From: Bacillota bacterium
GTDB taxonomy: Bacteria; Bacillota; Clostridia; Christensenellales; Aristaeellaceae
Assembly: GCA_023416585.1 (NCBI GenBank)
Contig: JAEZHM010000089.1
Coordinates: 62,001 to 126,000 of the forward strand
Direction: 5' to 3'
Length of the DNA: 64,000 nt
Shown: piece by piece, positions 16,605 through 25,249 of the stretch
How positions within the stretch are numbered: position 1 is the first letter of the stretch
How the letters are laid out: every line of letters starts with the position of its first letter
Notes under the pieces: model-generated
Seen by the model: only the letters and a program-made list of their open reading frames with translations
Told to the model about the DNA's origin: nothing
Databases searched by the model: none
Position numbers and translations under genes: made by a program

Positions 16605-17068
16605 GCAATACATTATACCCTTCCTTCTCCAGAGCTACCTGCGAAGTGTTTAAGCTGATGCTGGACCTGGATGCCTCCGCCGGCGATCCGCATACCTTAC
16701 TAAACCTTCAAGAGGCTAAAGACGACATTCAGGTGGCGGTGGAAATCACAGGTGATCTCACCGGGGATATCTATTACCGCTTTCCCAGAGAAACAACGCT
16801 GAAAATGGTCAATATCATGAGCGGCATGGAGTTTGACCAGGTGGATGAGTTTGTAACCTCCGCACTGGGAGAAATCGCGAACATCATCAGCGGCAACGCC
16901 ATGACCACCTTGTCCGAACTAAACGTTACATGCGATATACTTCCGCCCCGCATCTTAGGCGTGGAAGAATTGCAGCCCCGTGAAGCCCTTGCGGATATGA
17001 CGGTGATTGATGTGAATACATATATTGGCGATGTGTCTTTAGGTATTCATGTGAAGCCAAATGTCTGA
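16601..17068 (+). CDS. CheX-like chemotaxis phosphatase
   Basis: A 155-residue protein of the CheX/CheC phosphatase fold. Residues 88-99 read ALGEIANIISGN, containing the ExxN pair (E91, N94) that removes phosphate from CheY-P in characterised CheX. The region before it (DLTGDIYYRFPRETTLKMVNIM) is also typical of the family. It overlaps the hemerythrin gene by ATGA. No other chemotaxis gene lies in the window, so its CheY-like partner must be elsewhere. A bidirectional terminator follows. Confidence 0.85.
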   Translation: MSNTLYPSFSRATCEVFKLMLDLDASAGDPHTLLNLQEAKDDIQVAVEITGDLTGDIYYRFPRETTLKMVNIMSGMEFDQVDEFVTSALGEIANIISGNAMTTLSELNVTCDILPPRILGVEELQPREALADMTVIDVNTYIGDVSLGIHVKPNV

Positions 17069-17107
17069 TAAGGTTTATCAAACGATCACCTATACTGCCC
17101 AACTAAA

Positions 17108-17140
17108 AAAGGGACTGTCTTCATAAGAGACGGTCCCTTT
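17108..17140. terminator. Bidirectional intrinsic terminator
   Basis: AAAGGGACTGTCT (17108-17120) pairs with AGACGGTCCCTTT (17128-17140) with one G-U pair. On the minus strand it is followed by a six-T run and ends the zinc-ribbon/DnaK operon; on the plus strand it follows the CheX gene with a shorter T-run. It sits between convergent genes. Confidence 0.85.
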
Positions 17141-17159
17141 ATGGATAAAATACAGTTCA

Positions 17160-17579
17160 CTACGCCTTCATCTTAAACTGATTCTTGCAGCGGCCGCAAG
17201 TGACCGTAACCTCCCCCACTTTATGGGGCAAGCGCAGCCAACTATGGCACTTGGGGCATTTGAAGTATTTATACTCCTTGCGGTTTTGGCGCCGTACCGC
17301 CGCCTGGCTCCTAATGGTCTTCCACTTGTTCAATAAATTTGTATAACGCAAGTTCTCAACCCGGCGTTTCTCAATGTTTTTTGAAAACATCCGGTAGAAC
17401 GCAAAAACATAAGCTACCAGACCCAAAGGCATGAGCAGCGGCACGCGCACAAGGCTTCCGATGATATACAGCGCAAATCCGCCCCACAAAAGCAGTTTGG
17501 AAAGCTCATCCCCGCCATAGCGTTCGTTCATAAAGGACCGGACTGTCTGTTTCACCTTTTCCCAAAATGGCATGATCAT
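17160..17579 (-). CDS. Membrane protein with C-terminal zinc ribbon
   Basis: A 139-residue protein with two close hydrophobic segments at about residues 29-60 (LLLWGGFALYIIGSLV and LLMPLGLVAYVFAFY), then a basic helix rich in Arg and Lys. A C-terminal zinc ribbon at ~109-133 carries CPKC and CGRC. It is the last gene of the DnaK operon, 21 bases after the J-domain gene. A role as membrane anchor or partner of the chaperone group is suggested only by position. GGGAGG precedes the ATG at 17579; a second ATG at 17573 is possible. Confidence 0.75.
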   Translation of the reverse strand: MIMPFWEKVKQTVRSFMNERYGGDELSKLLLWGGFALYIIGSLVRVPLLMPLGLVAYVFAFYRMFSKNIEKRRVENLRYTNLLNKWKTIRSQAAVRRQNRKEYKYFKCPKCHSWLRLPHKVGEVTVTCGRCKNQFKMKA

Positions 17580-17600
17580 TCAACCCTCCCCATTTATTCC

Positions 17601-18362
17601 TCAATACCCTGTTACGCAGGGACAAAAGCGCATGCCATTGCAAAAGCAATTGCAAAGAATATTGGCCAAGCACAAAGAAAGGCAGGGATTTCGGCACAGC
17701 TGCCCCGGAAAGCCATAGTGCTGCCCTGTCTGCCGGTAGCTGAACCCGCCGGCCTGAAGGCGGGCAAGCCAGTTTTGATACTCCGTATTGCCGGGCTCCA
17801 TATTGACTGCGGATCGGGCGTCGTTCATGGCCGCGATCCGGTTTCCCAGCCCCAGATTGGCACAGGAGCTCCAATAATACCAGGAAGCGGTGCGGTTGTT
17901 CATTTCACCAAGCATGTGAAGCGCATCCTGGTATCGCCTTTCCTCCACCGCCTGCATAACCTTTGCAAACCTGGGCTCATCGGCAGCGCCATGGCTTTCT
18001 TGCCGATTGTAGCCGCCGCGCTGTGTAAACCCTCCGCCAAACATCTCCCAAAAATCATTGAAATCAAAATCGCCATACCCGCCGTAACCCTGCTGCCCTT
18101 GACCCGCGTTCCCAAAGGGGCTCCCGCCTGCATAAGGAGAGGACTGGCTACCGTACCCCGCGTTCTGCCCGCCGTCACCCTTCTTTTGCTTGATGAGCAG
18201 TGTGTAGGCTTCGTTGATTTCCCTCATTTTCGCCTCGGCCGCAGGAGAGCCCCCGTTGAGGTCGGGATGATATTTTTTGGCCAGCTTCCTGTAAGACGCC
18301 TTGATCTCTTCCTCGGAGGCACCTGGGCTTACGTTCAGCACCTCATAGGGATCAGCATTCAT
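17601..18362 (-). CDS. J-domain co-chaperone with Cys-rich tail
   Basis: A 253-residue protein with an N-terminal J-domain (residues 4-65) containing the HPD motif at 32-34 that stimulates DnaK ATPase. A Gly/Tyr/Gln-rich linker follows (~75-125). A short helical repeat segment then resembles TPR units (ALHMLGEMNNRTASWYYWSS, LGLGNRIAAMNDARSAVNME). The C-terminus is unusual, with six cysteines in the last 30 residues (CLSLCLANILCNCFCNG). It lacks the zinc-finger and substrate-binding domains of DnaJ, so it is a specialised co-chaperone. Its ATG overlaps the stop of the DUF5685 gene (ATGA). Confidence 0.85.
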   Translation of the reverse strand: MNADPYEVLNVSPGASEEEIKASYRKLAKKYHPDLNGGSPAAEAKMREINEAYTLLIKQKKGDGGQNAGYGSQSSPYAGGSPFGNAGQGQQGYGGYGDFDFNDFWEMFGGGFTQRGGYNRQESHGAADEPRFAKVMQAVEERRYQDALHMLGEMNNRTASWYYWSSCANLGLGNRIAAMNDARSAVNMEPGNTEYQNWLARLQAGGFSYRQTGQHYGFPGQLCRNPCLSLCLANILCNCFCNGMRFCPCVTGY

Positions 18363-19222
18363 GCTTTCGTCTCCGTTTCCTTTAGTTTATCCTTTAATTT
18401 GCGCTTGTTTTTCTGCTGGATTTGTTCATATCGCGTCCATATGCCAGAATACAGGATATTTCGTAAAATATCCACATCCTTTTCAAGCGGCAAAATTTCA
18501 AAAGCCTCGGTACACTCCGCAATCAGCATGGAAAGGCTGTCCTTTAAGGTCAATTCATACTGATCCTCATTTTTCATTTCAATCAGCGGGTTAAAGCGCT
18601 TTTTCCGAATATCGGCCGGCAGGTCTTCATAAGCGTCCATCAGGTAGACAAAGCGGCCGATGGCCCCGCCAATCAAGCGCAGCGCACCCGCCCAATAATC
18701 ATTGCGCACAACGTAAATCTCCCCCAGCATATGCGCAGTCAGATTGGCCAGGCAGTCGACGCCAGCGATGTTTTCCTTTTCCAGTTCACCGATATGCGAA
18801 AGCGTTTGGGCGATTATCTCACATTTTTCGGGATACAGTTCTTTCGCCTTAAGATAAGCGCCCTGAAGCAGCTTGGCTTGCGCAAGGCCCGCAGCGCTAT
18901 GGTCATCCGCCCAGTTGTCCATGCATTTGTGATAGGCCAGGACGATGTTCATGTCCGCGGCGTAAACGCTTAACTCCGTTTGAATAAACGTTTGCTTTTT
19001 GGCGGGGTGGAACACACAATAGCCATCGGTTACCATTTCATCAGGCTCGTATAGGGAATTGAGCAGAATGGAAAGAAATGTCATGTCGTTGCTTAAGGTA
19101 ATGCGCCCTTTGTTGCCGTACCGTTGCTTTAAGGTGCGGCACAGGCCGCAGTAGATACCCTGGTAACGCATAAGCGCGTCTTTGGGTAAAGTGCCGGGAT
19201 CAACGGTAACATATCCGAACAC
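18359..19222 (-). CDS. DUF5685 family protein
   Basis: A 287-residue, mostly helical soluble protein. It begins MFGYVTVDPGTLPKDALMRY and then YCGLCRTLKQRYG, the hallmark Cys-containing start of DUF5685. Its function is unknown. The start is a GTG at 19222, nine bases after GAAGGAGGG. It lies between dnaK (21 bases upstream) and the J-domain gene (4-base overlap), so it is co-expressed with a DnaK-type chaperone. A role as client or cofactor of that system is inference. Conserved cysteines could bind metal. Confidence 0.8.
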   Translation of the reverse strand: MFGYVTVDPGTLPKDALMRYQGIYCGLCRTLKQRYGNKGRITLSNDMTFLSILLNSLYEPDEMVTDGYCVFHPAKKQTFIQTELSVYAADMNIVLAYHKCMDNWADDHSAAGLAQAKLLQGAYLKAKELYPEKCEIIAQTLSHIGELEKENIAGVDCLANLTAHMLGEIYVVRNDYWAGALRLIGGAIGRFVYLMDAYEDLPADIRKKRFNPLIEMKNEDQYELTLKDSLSMLIAECTEAFEILPLEKDVDILRNILYSGIWTRYEQIQQKNKRKLKDKLKETETKA

Positions 19223-19243
19223 CGTGCGTCCCTCCTTCGCACA

Positions 19244-21025
19244 TCATTTTTCATGATCCTTGTCATTGGTCTTTTCGGCGGTGTACTCCGCGTCCATCGC
19301 ACCGTCCGGCATCACATCCCCACCGTGCCCGGCCATGTTCAGCGCCTGCTCAAGTTCCCCGCAGGCCTCCTTAAGCTCCGCGGTGTCCTTTGCGTCCAGC
19401 GCTTTTTTCACACGGTCCGCCATAGCGGTGATTTTATCCCTGTCCTGGCCTTTCATTCTTTTGGCGGCGGTTTTCGCTTCGTAAACCATCTGCTCGGCCC
19501 GGTTTGTAAGTTCCGCCTGCTCCTTGCGCTTTGCGTCCTCATTGGCATACTTTTCCGCGTCCCTGATAGCCCGGTCAATTTCCTCACTGCTCATGTTGGA
19601 GCTGTTTGTAAGCGTGATCTCCTGATGCTTTTGGGTTCCAAGATCCTTGGCGGCCACATGGACAATACCGTTTGTATCTATGGAAAAAGTGACCTCGATT
19701 TGCGGAATTCCCCGCATAGCACGCCTGATGCCTGTCAGCCTGAATTTGCCAAGGGTTTTATTCTGGGAAGCGGCCTGCCTCTCCCCCTGCAGCACATGAA
19801 TTTCCACTGTCGTCTGAAAGTTGGCTGCGGTCGTAAAAACCTGGCTTCTTTGCACAGGCAGTGTAGTATTGCGGTCGATAATCCTTGAAAAAACATCCCC
19901 CATAGTTTCAATGCCAAGGGACAGGGGCGTAACATCCACCAAGAGAAGACCGGTGACCTCGCCACTTAATACCGCGCCCTGAATCGCCGCGCCTACCGCC
20001 ACGCATTCATCGGGATTGATGCCCCTGCTGGGCTCGTACCCCGTATATTCCTTTACAGCCGCTTGTACCGCGGGTATGCGCGTGGAGCCCCCCACCAGCA
20101 AAACTTTGCCAAGATCCTTGGGCGAGAGCCCGGCGTCCGACATGGCCTGCTTCACAGGTCCCATGGTGGCCTCCACCAAATGGCGGGTAAGGTCGTTGAA
20201 TTTAGCCCGGGTGAGTGTCAATTCCAGATGCTTGGCCCCATCTCTCCCCGATGCAAGAAAGGGCAGGTTGATCCCGGTGCTCATCGCAGCGCTGAGCTCG
20301 ATCTTGGCTTTTTCCGCCGCCTCACGGATGCGCTGCATAGCGGCAAGATCTTTACTTACATCGATGCCGCTGGATTTTTTAAACTCAGCAATCAAATAAT
20401 CGGTTACACATTCGTCAAAATCATCGCCTCCCAGGCGGTTGTTGCCTGCGGTGGCCAAAACCTCGATCACGTCCTGGTTGATTTCCAGCACGGATACGTC
20501 GAATGTGCCGCCGCCCAGGTCATAGACCATGATCTTCTGCGCCTGTTCCTTATCGATGCCGTACGCCAAAGCCGCGGCTGTCGGCTCATTGATAATGCGA
20601 AGCACGTTCAGCCCCGCAATTTTACCGGCATCCTTGGTTGCCTGCCGCTGGCTGTCGCTGAAATAGGCGGGAACGGTAATCACCGCATCCTTTACTTCTT
20701 CCCCCAGGTATGATTGCGCATCCACCTTGAGCTTTTGCAGTATGACCGCAGATATTTCCTGGGGTGTATATTCTTTGCCATCTATTTTGACATGGTAATC
20801 GGAGCCCATCTGCCGCTTGATGGATGTAATGGTACGGCTGCCGTTCATCACAGCCTGCCGTTTGGCAATCTGGCCTACGGCCCGTTCGCCGTCCTTCAAA
20901 AAACCCACCACAGAAGGCGTTGTCCGCCCGCCTTCCGAATTGGGGATCACTACTGCTTCGCCGCCTTCCATATACGCCACGCAGCTGTTGGTCGTCCCCA
21001 GATCAATGCCGATAACCTTTGCCAT
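19244..21025 (-). CDS. dnaK: Hsp70 chaperone DnaK (accessory paralogue likely)
   Basis: A 593-residue Hsp70. The ATPase domain spans ~1-360, with IGIDLGTTNSCVAYMEGG, the phosphate loop DLGGGTFDVSVLEI and LLVGGSTRIPAVQ. The substrate-binding domain follows, with LSLGIETMGDVFSRIIDRNT. The lid is shortened, and the protein is about 40 residues shorter than a housekeeping DnaK. There is no GrpE, HrcA or full DnaJ gene beside it and no CIRCE element upstream. Instead it heads an operon with DUF5685, a J-domain protein and a zinc-ribbon protein. I therefore consider it a second, specialised DnaK. The ribosome-binding site is weak (GGGG, eight bases before ATG). Confidence 0.9.
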   Translation of the reverse strand: MAKVIGIDLGTTNSCVAYMEGGEAVVIPNSEGGRTTPSVVGFLKDGERAVGQIAKRQAVMNGSRTITSIKRQMGSDYHVKIDGKEYTPQEISAVILQKLKVDAQSYLGEEVKDAVITVPAYFSDSQRQATKDAGKIAGLNVLRIINEPTAAALAYGIDKEQAQKIMVYDLGGGTFDVSVLEINQDVIEVLATAGNNRLGGDDFDECVTDYLIAEFKKSSGIDVSKDLAAMQRIREAAEKAKIELSAAMSTGINLPFLASGRDGAKHLELTLTRAKFNDLTRHLVEATMGPVKQAMSDAGLSPKDLGKVLLVGGSTRIPAVQAAVKEYTGYEPSRGINPDECVAVGAAIQGAVLSGEVTGLLLVDVTPLSLGIETMGDVFSRIIDRNTTLPVQRSQVFTTAANFQTTVEIHVLQGERQAASQNKTLGKFRLTGIRRAMRGIPQIEVTFSIDTNGIVHVAAKDLGTQKHQEITLTNSSNMSSEEIDRAIRDAEKYANEDAKRKEQAELTNRAEQMVYEAKTAAKRMKGQDRDKITAMADRVKKALDAKDTAELKEACGELEQALNMAGHGGDVMPDGAMDAEYTAEKTNDKDHEK

Positions 21026-21166
21026 ATGATATCCCCCGATTTATATTCCTTATCTTTTTTCCATGATTCGGAATCAGTATACATGAAAAATATGAACTAA
21101 ATATAAATTCCTAAACAATGATAGCACACACGGAAGATAAATATATTTCAAAAGGAGCAATAAAAA

Positions 21167-21192
21167 AAGGTGCCTTGTCGAAACAGGCACCT
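21167..21192 (-). terminator. Intrinsic terminator of the amino-sugar operon
   Basis: AAGGTGCCT (21167-21175) pairs with AGGCACCTT (21184-21192). On the minus strand a run of seven T's follows. It ends the long minus-strand operon whose last gene stops at 21233 and separates it from dnaK. Confidence 0.9.
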
Positions 21193-21232
21193 TCAGTTAC
21201 TTTTTATACATGGAACATGGTTACGGAAAATC

Positions 21233-22063
21233 CTACAAGCTGACCCAAACATCCGGGGTTTTCAAAGCCTCAACCCCCGCTCCCCGCACATCCATGATGG
21301 ATAATGTTTCTTCATGGCTCACGGGGATCCTTCCGGTTTCAAAGAACAGGCACAGCTCGTGTATAAATGCCTGGAAGAAATCAGATTCCACCGTTACCAC
21401 CCGATTCCCATCCTCCATACAAAGATTCATGGAAAAAGGAGCGCCCGATTCAAAGCAGGAGATCGTAGCATACCGCCCGTCTTCAAAGGCAATGGTCAAA
21501 TTCATCCAGCCATTACTGTAAGAGGCCATCACCCTTTTCGCCCTGGCCTTCATGAGCATCATCACAGGCTCCAATTGGTGGATGGCATACGTTTCAAATC
21601 TGCCCGGACCCCAGGCGTTTATGGCATGGATGGAAGGTGCGTCTATCCCTTTATATTCGGCGGCAAAACGGAGCGCCGAAGTGGAGTAGCATGGCGTGCC
21701 GGATTTTTCTGCAACATCAAAGATACGCCTGCCAGTTATCCCATCCGGAGCAAAGGTCTTGTCCACATAGGTGCGCTTCCCGCTAGCAAGGGGAAGCCGG
21801 CAAAGGGATTCGTGCATTTCGCAGTTGTCCGGGGACAGCACGATGAGCGCATCGCTTTTTTCAATGATTTCCTCAATGGTACTAACGCGTGCAATACCCA
21901 TTTCCCTGCACCATGCTTCTGTTAAGCGCCCACCTATTGGGCTGTCTATCATGGCGTAGGCATAAGCAGCCTCCATCTTCCCGCCGGACGCCTTGTGGAT
22001 CATGGCGGGGTAGTTATTGGCATGCCATTCGTCCAAATAGTAATCGATCAAGCCGATTTTCAA
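21233..22063 (-). CDS. Short Gfo/Idh/MocA-like oxidoreductase
   Basis: A 276-residue member of the Gfo/Idh/MocA oxidoreductase group. It has an N-terminal Rossmann-like half and a C-terminal alpha/beta half with TYVDKTFAPD (the usual EKP region changed to DKT). The canonical GxGxxG at the start is replaced by MKIGLIDYYLDEWHANNYPA, so NAD binding may be altered or absent. There is no ATG: TTG at 22063 lies six bases after GGAGGG, and another TTG at 22069 is too close. It is the last gene of the operon, 33 bases after its full-length paralogue, suggesting that the two act on related intermediates. The substrate is unknown. Confidence 0.75.
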   Translation of the reverse strand: MKIGLIDYYLDEWHANNYPAMIHKASGGKMEAAYAYAMIDSPIGGRLTEAWCREMGIARVSTIEEIIEKSDALIVLSPDNCEMHESLCRLPLASGKRTYVDKTFAPDGITGRRIFDVAEKSGTPCYSTSALRFAAEYKGIDAPSIHAINAWGPGRFETYAIHQLEPVMMLMKARAKRVMASYSNGWMNLTIAFEDGRYATISCFESGAPFSMNLCMEDGNRVVTVESDFFQAFIHELCLFFETGRIPVSHEETLSIMDVRGAGVEALKTPDVWVSL

Positions 22064-22096
22064 ACGCAATCCCTCCCGATGCTTTTGCGTAATCCG

Positions 22097-23146
22097 TTAC
22101 AGGGATATCTCCTGGTGCTTAAGTGCCGAATCGTAAATTGCCTGCATCATCCGGGTGGTCACAATGACGGAATCAATATGGGAAGGCAGCTTTTCCCCGG
22201 TCTTTATGCAGCGCAGAAAGGCGTTGATTTCATTTTCAAAGTGGTTGCGGGCTTTGATTTTCGGGGTATAAGAAACCAGCGCGCCGTTCTCCACGCCATA
22301 TACCGTAAAGTCGGAGCCGTAATGCAGGCGGATGCCGGCCTTGTCGCCCATGAAATCAATGAACATCTCTTCCTGGCCAATGTTCTGCGCCCAGGCGCCG
22401 TTTAACGTGACGACAGCCTTTTCGGTGCGGATCAGGCCGGTTACAGAATCATCCACATCATATATGCCTGCATAATCCGGCGGTCCTGCCCACATATCCG
22501 TGTACACATACTCTTTCATATCCTTGCCCAGGCGGCAGAAGGTCTCGCCGGAAACAGTCTTCACCTGCGGATCGCCCAGGCAGTACATGACGATATCCAA
22601 AAAGTGAACGCCCCAGTCGATCAGCGCGCCGCCCCCCGCAATTGCCTTGGTCGTAAACGCGCCGCCCAGGCCAGGGATGGAGCGGTGGGCACGGAAGCTG
22701 ACATACACATGAAAGACATTTCCCAGCTTACCTTCGTCAATGTATTTTTTGATCAGGTTCACGTTGTCGTTGAAGCGGTTGACAACGCCGATATTCAGGA
22801 TTTTTCCGGTCTCGTGCTGTACTTCCTGCATTTGAAGCGCTTCAGGATAGGTACGCGCCGCAGGTTTTTCGCAAAGCACATGCTTTTGGGCCCGCAGAGC
22901 ATCGATGGCGATAGTGGCATGCACATTGTTGGGAGTGCAGACGGAAACGGCCTCTACTTCCGGGTCATTAAGGACCTCATGGTAGTCCGCAACAGCCTTT
23001 CCGCAGCCATATTTTTCCACCGCGGCAAGGGCACGGTCCGGCAAAATATCGCAGAAATACTTGATTTCCGCCTCGGAATTTTTCAGATATGCGGGAATGT
23101 GTGCCGCATTGGCGATGGTGCCGCAGCCGATGATGCCAATTTTCAT
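22097..23146 (-). CDS. Gfo/Idh/MocA family NAD(P)-dependent oxidoreductase
   Basis: A 349-residue sugar or inositol dehydrogenase-type enzyme. The NAD-binding loop is KIGIIGCGTIANAAH at the start, the conserved HVLCEKPAARTYPEA segment lies near residue 90, and GGGALIDWGVHFLDIV near 170 carries the catalytic Asp and His. ATG 23146 follows AAGGAAGG; a start further upstream has no such site. It lies 19 bases after nagA. Together with the two other oxidoreductases of the operon it probably interconverts or epimerises the imported sugar before the NagA step; which carbon is oxidised cannot be told. Confidence 0.85.
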   Translation of the reverse strand: MKIGIIGCGTIANAAHIPAYLKNSEAEIKYFCDILPDRALAAVEKYGCGKAVADYHEVLNDPEVEAVSVCTPNNVHATIAIDALRAQKHVLCEKPAARTYPEALQMQEVQHETGKILNIGVVNRFNDNVNLIKKYIDEGKLGNVFHVYVSFRAHRSIPGLGGAFTTKAIAGGGALIDWGVHFLDIVMYCLGDPQVKTVSGETFCRLGKDMKEYVYTDMWAGPPDYAGIYDVDDSVTGLIRTEKAVVTLNGAWAQNIGQEEMFIDFMGDKAGIRLHYGSDFTVYGVENGALVSYTPKIKARNHFENEINAFLRCIKTGEKLPSHIDSVIVTTRMMQAIYDSALKHQEISL

Positions 23147-23165
23147 ATGGTTCCTTCCTTTCATT

Positions 23166-24242
23166 TTAGATGCACGCTCCTTGCGCGCAATATTCCATTT
23201 GCATACCCGTGTGTACAGCTTTTAAATGAAGCTCTTCATCCATGACCAAAAAATCGGCCCGGTACCCTCTGCGAATATCGCCAAGCGGCAGCCCAAGCGC
23301 CTTGGCAATATTGGCGGAGGTCATAGCTACCGCCTGGGAAAGCGGTACCCTCATATGTCGGACCAGGTTCACGAACAAATCATGCATGGTGCTTTGTGAA
23401 CCGTAGATGACGCCGTTTTTGTAAGCCAGGCCATCCCTTATTTCATACCCTGCCCCATGCACACACACGCTGTCCGATACGGCAATCAGTTTCAGGACGC
23501 CTTTGCACCTTATAAGGAGTGCAAGGCTTTCAGCCGACACGTGATGAAGATCGGCGATCACTTCCAGTGTGACTTGTTCGTTCAGCATGGCTTCATCCCA
23601 GATGCCGGGGCTGCGGTGATGGTGGCTTGGCATGGCGTTAAAAAAATGGGTCACGGCCTGAAACCCACCGGAAAAGGCCGCCCGTGCCGTTTCCTGATCC
23701 GCCTGGGTGTGGCCGGCGCTCAGCCGCACATGTAAGGATTCTGCCAATTTTCGCAGTTCCGGAAGGACCACCATTTCCGGCGCTGCTGTCATGATCCTGG
23801 CTTGGCCGTGAAAAGCGGCAAGTATATCCTCCGCCAATGAAAGGCGGTAAGGAAGGATCTGTTCCCTGGAAAATCCGCCCTTGCGCAAGGGGTTGATAAA
23901 CGGCCCTTCCAAATGAAAGCCTAAAATGGCCTCCTGGTTCACAAGGGGATAGGAGGAGTTTTCATTCGGGCATACAGTAGGCAAAAACGCGGTGACCCCA
24001 AAGCGCTTCAATGCACCGGCTGCCCCCGCATAATCACAGTTGGGGTCCTCAAAGTTAAAGGGGCCGAAACCATGGATATGGCTGTCAATGAACCCAGGCA
24101 GAACATAAGCGCCGCGAAGATCCGTACCCTCCGTGCCGCCGGCAGCGATATCCACGAACACGCCCTGATCCACTTGAAAGCATATGTCGCGTCCAATTCC
24201 CTCCGGTGTAACCAAAGTGGCATGGCAATATGTCTCCCGCAT
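23166..24242 (-). CDS. nagA: N-acetylglucosamine-6-phosphate deacetylase
   Basis: A 358-residue amidohydrolase that removes acetate from GlcNAc-6-phosphate. Metal and catalytic motifs are in order: LPGFIDSHIHGFG (HxH, ~50-60), GFHLEGPFINPLRKGG (~128-143), SAGHTQAD (~173), THFFNAMPSHHHRSPG (~196-211), EVIADLHHVS (~228) and the catalytic Asp in IAVSDSV. The length is slightly below the usual ~380. AGGAG lies six bases before the ATG. It sits between a ROK kinase gene and an oxidoreductase gene in the same operon. No nagB deaminase is in the window. Assignment to the family is firm; the preferred N-acetyl-sugar phosphate could differ. Confidence 0.88.
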   Translation of the reverse strand: MRETYCHATLVTPEGIGRDICFQVDQGVFVDIAAGGTEGTDLRGAYVLPGFIDSHIHGFGPFNFEDPNCDYAGAAGALKRFGVTAFLPTVCPNENSSYPLVNQEAILGFHLEGPFINPLRKGGFSREQILPYRLSLAEDILAAFHGQARIMTAAPEMVVLPELRKLAESLHVRLSAGHTQADQETARAAFSGGFQAVTHFFNAMPSHHHRSPGIWDEAMLNEQVTLEVIADLHHVSAESLALLIRCKGVLKLIAVSDSVCVHGAGYEIRDGLAYKNGVIYGSQSTMHDLFVNLVRHMRVPLSQAVAMTSANIAKALGLPLGDIRRGYRADFLVMDEELHLKAVHTGMQMEYCAQGACI

Positions 24243-24253
24243 AGCCCACTCCT

Positions 24254-25111
24254 TCAGGCCGGCAGCAGCGCCGCGCCGATAATGCCCGCGTCGTTACCCA
24301 AAGCTGCCGGGACAATCCTGCATCTAGAATCAAACTGGTGGACAAGCTTTTCCAAGGGATGTACAAACAGTTCGTGTTGAACACTGATGCCTCCGCCGAT
24401 ACAAACAGTATCCAGATCCAGCAGCATGGCCAGCTCTGTAACCCCTCTGGCGGCCAGGGGGAGGTACGCGCAAAGAGCATCTTTCGCCCGCATATCCCCC
24501 GTTAGGGCGGCATCAAAAACCTCCTGCGCGTTTGCGGCATGCAAGCCATGCTCCAAGGAAAGCTGCAAAAGGGAAGGGACCGCCCCTGTAAGCTCATAGC
24601 AGCCCCGCTTGCCGCAGGCGCAATCGTCTTCCCCTGCCAGTGTCATATGGCCGATTTCCCCGGCATAGCCAAAGCTGCCCCTGTATATTTTTTTCCCAAA
24701 GACCAGGCCGCCTCCGATGCCTGTCCCGAAGGTCATCATAGCACCGTTAACACAATCCCGCAATGATCCAAAGGAAAGTTCCGCCAAAAGGGCGCACCTT
24801 GCATCGTTTTCCACATACGTAGGAATTCCCAGGGCACCTTGCATGGCATCCCGCAAGGGATAGCGGACGATGCCCAGATTGACAGCATCTAAAACCTGTC
24901 CGTCCACCACCCAGCCGGGCGATCCTGCTCCCATGTATTTGGGAGGACAGCCGCTCCATAAGGTGCGCATGTTCTTGGCAATGACATCCACCATCGCATC
25001 AGGATTGCCAAAGAAATCGTTGGGGATGGAGATTCTTTGCAAGACTCTTCCATCATGAACAATTCCAAGAGAGATTTTCGATCCACCGATATCAACACCG
25101 CAGGTACGCAT
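24254..25111 (-). CDS. ROK family sugar kinase
   Basis: A 285-residue ROK kinase. The ATP loop is CGVDIGGSKISLGIV at residues ~3-17, the sugar-binding segment is VENDARCALLAE, the second phosphate loop is MMTFGTGIGGGLVFG, and the zinc knot is CACGKRGCYE. There is no DNA-binding domain, so it is a kinase rather than a repressor. Position next to nagA points to phosphorylation of an N-acetylated hexosamine (GlcNAc or ManNAc type) at C6, which is inference. ATG 25111 follows a GGGGG run. A longer frame exists upstream but lacks a ribosome-binding site. Confidence 0.87.
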   Translation of the reverse strand: MRTCGVDIGGSKISLGIVHDGRVLQRISIPNDFFGNPDAMVDVIAKNMRTLWSGCPPKYMGAGSPGWVVDGQVLDAVNLGIVRYPLRDAMQGALGIPTYVENDARCALLAELSFGSLRDCVNGAMMTFGTGIGGGLVFGKKIYRGSFGYAGEIGHMTLAGEDDCACGKRGCYELTGAVPSLLQLSLEHGLHAANAQEVFDAALTGDMRAKDALCAYLPLAARGVTELAMLLDLDTVCIGGGISVQHELFVHPLEKLVHQFDSRCRIVPAALGNDAGIIGAALLPA

Positions 25112-25174
25112 AAATCCCCCGTTTGGACAGCCTCGGCAAAAGCCGTGGGCCGGGATGTAGTTTCCCAATACTTA

Positions 25175-25209
25175 GCGGAGTGCCGCGGAATTTCTCCCCG
25201 GCACCCCGC
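25175..25209 (-). other. Intercistronic hairpin between binding-protein and kinase genes
   Basis: On the minus strand GCGGGGTGCC (25209-25200) pairs with GGCACTCCGC (25184-25175), with one G-U pair. No T-tract follows. Such hairpins after a binding-protein gene often protect the upstream mRNA and reduce downstream expression. Confidence 0.5.
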
Positions 25210-25249
25210 CATATATGCATTAAGACAGAAAATGGCTCGTGAGGAGGCT

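Noticed and set aside
21026..21166. CIRCE/HrcA operator before dnaK
   Set aside because: No TTAGCACTC-N9-GAGTGCTAA or close variant is present.
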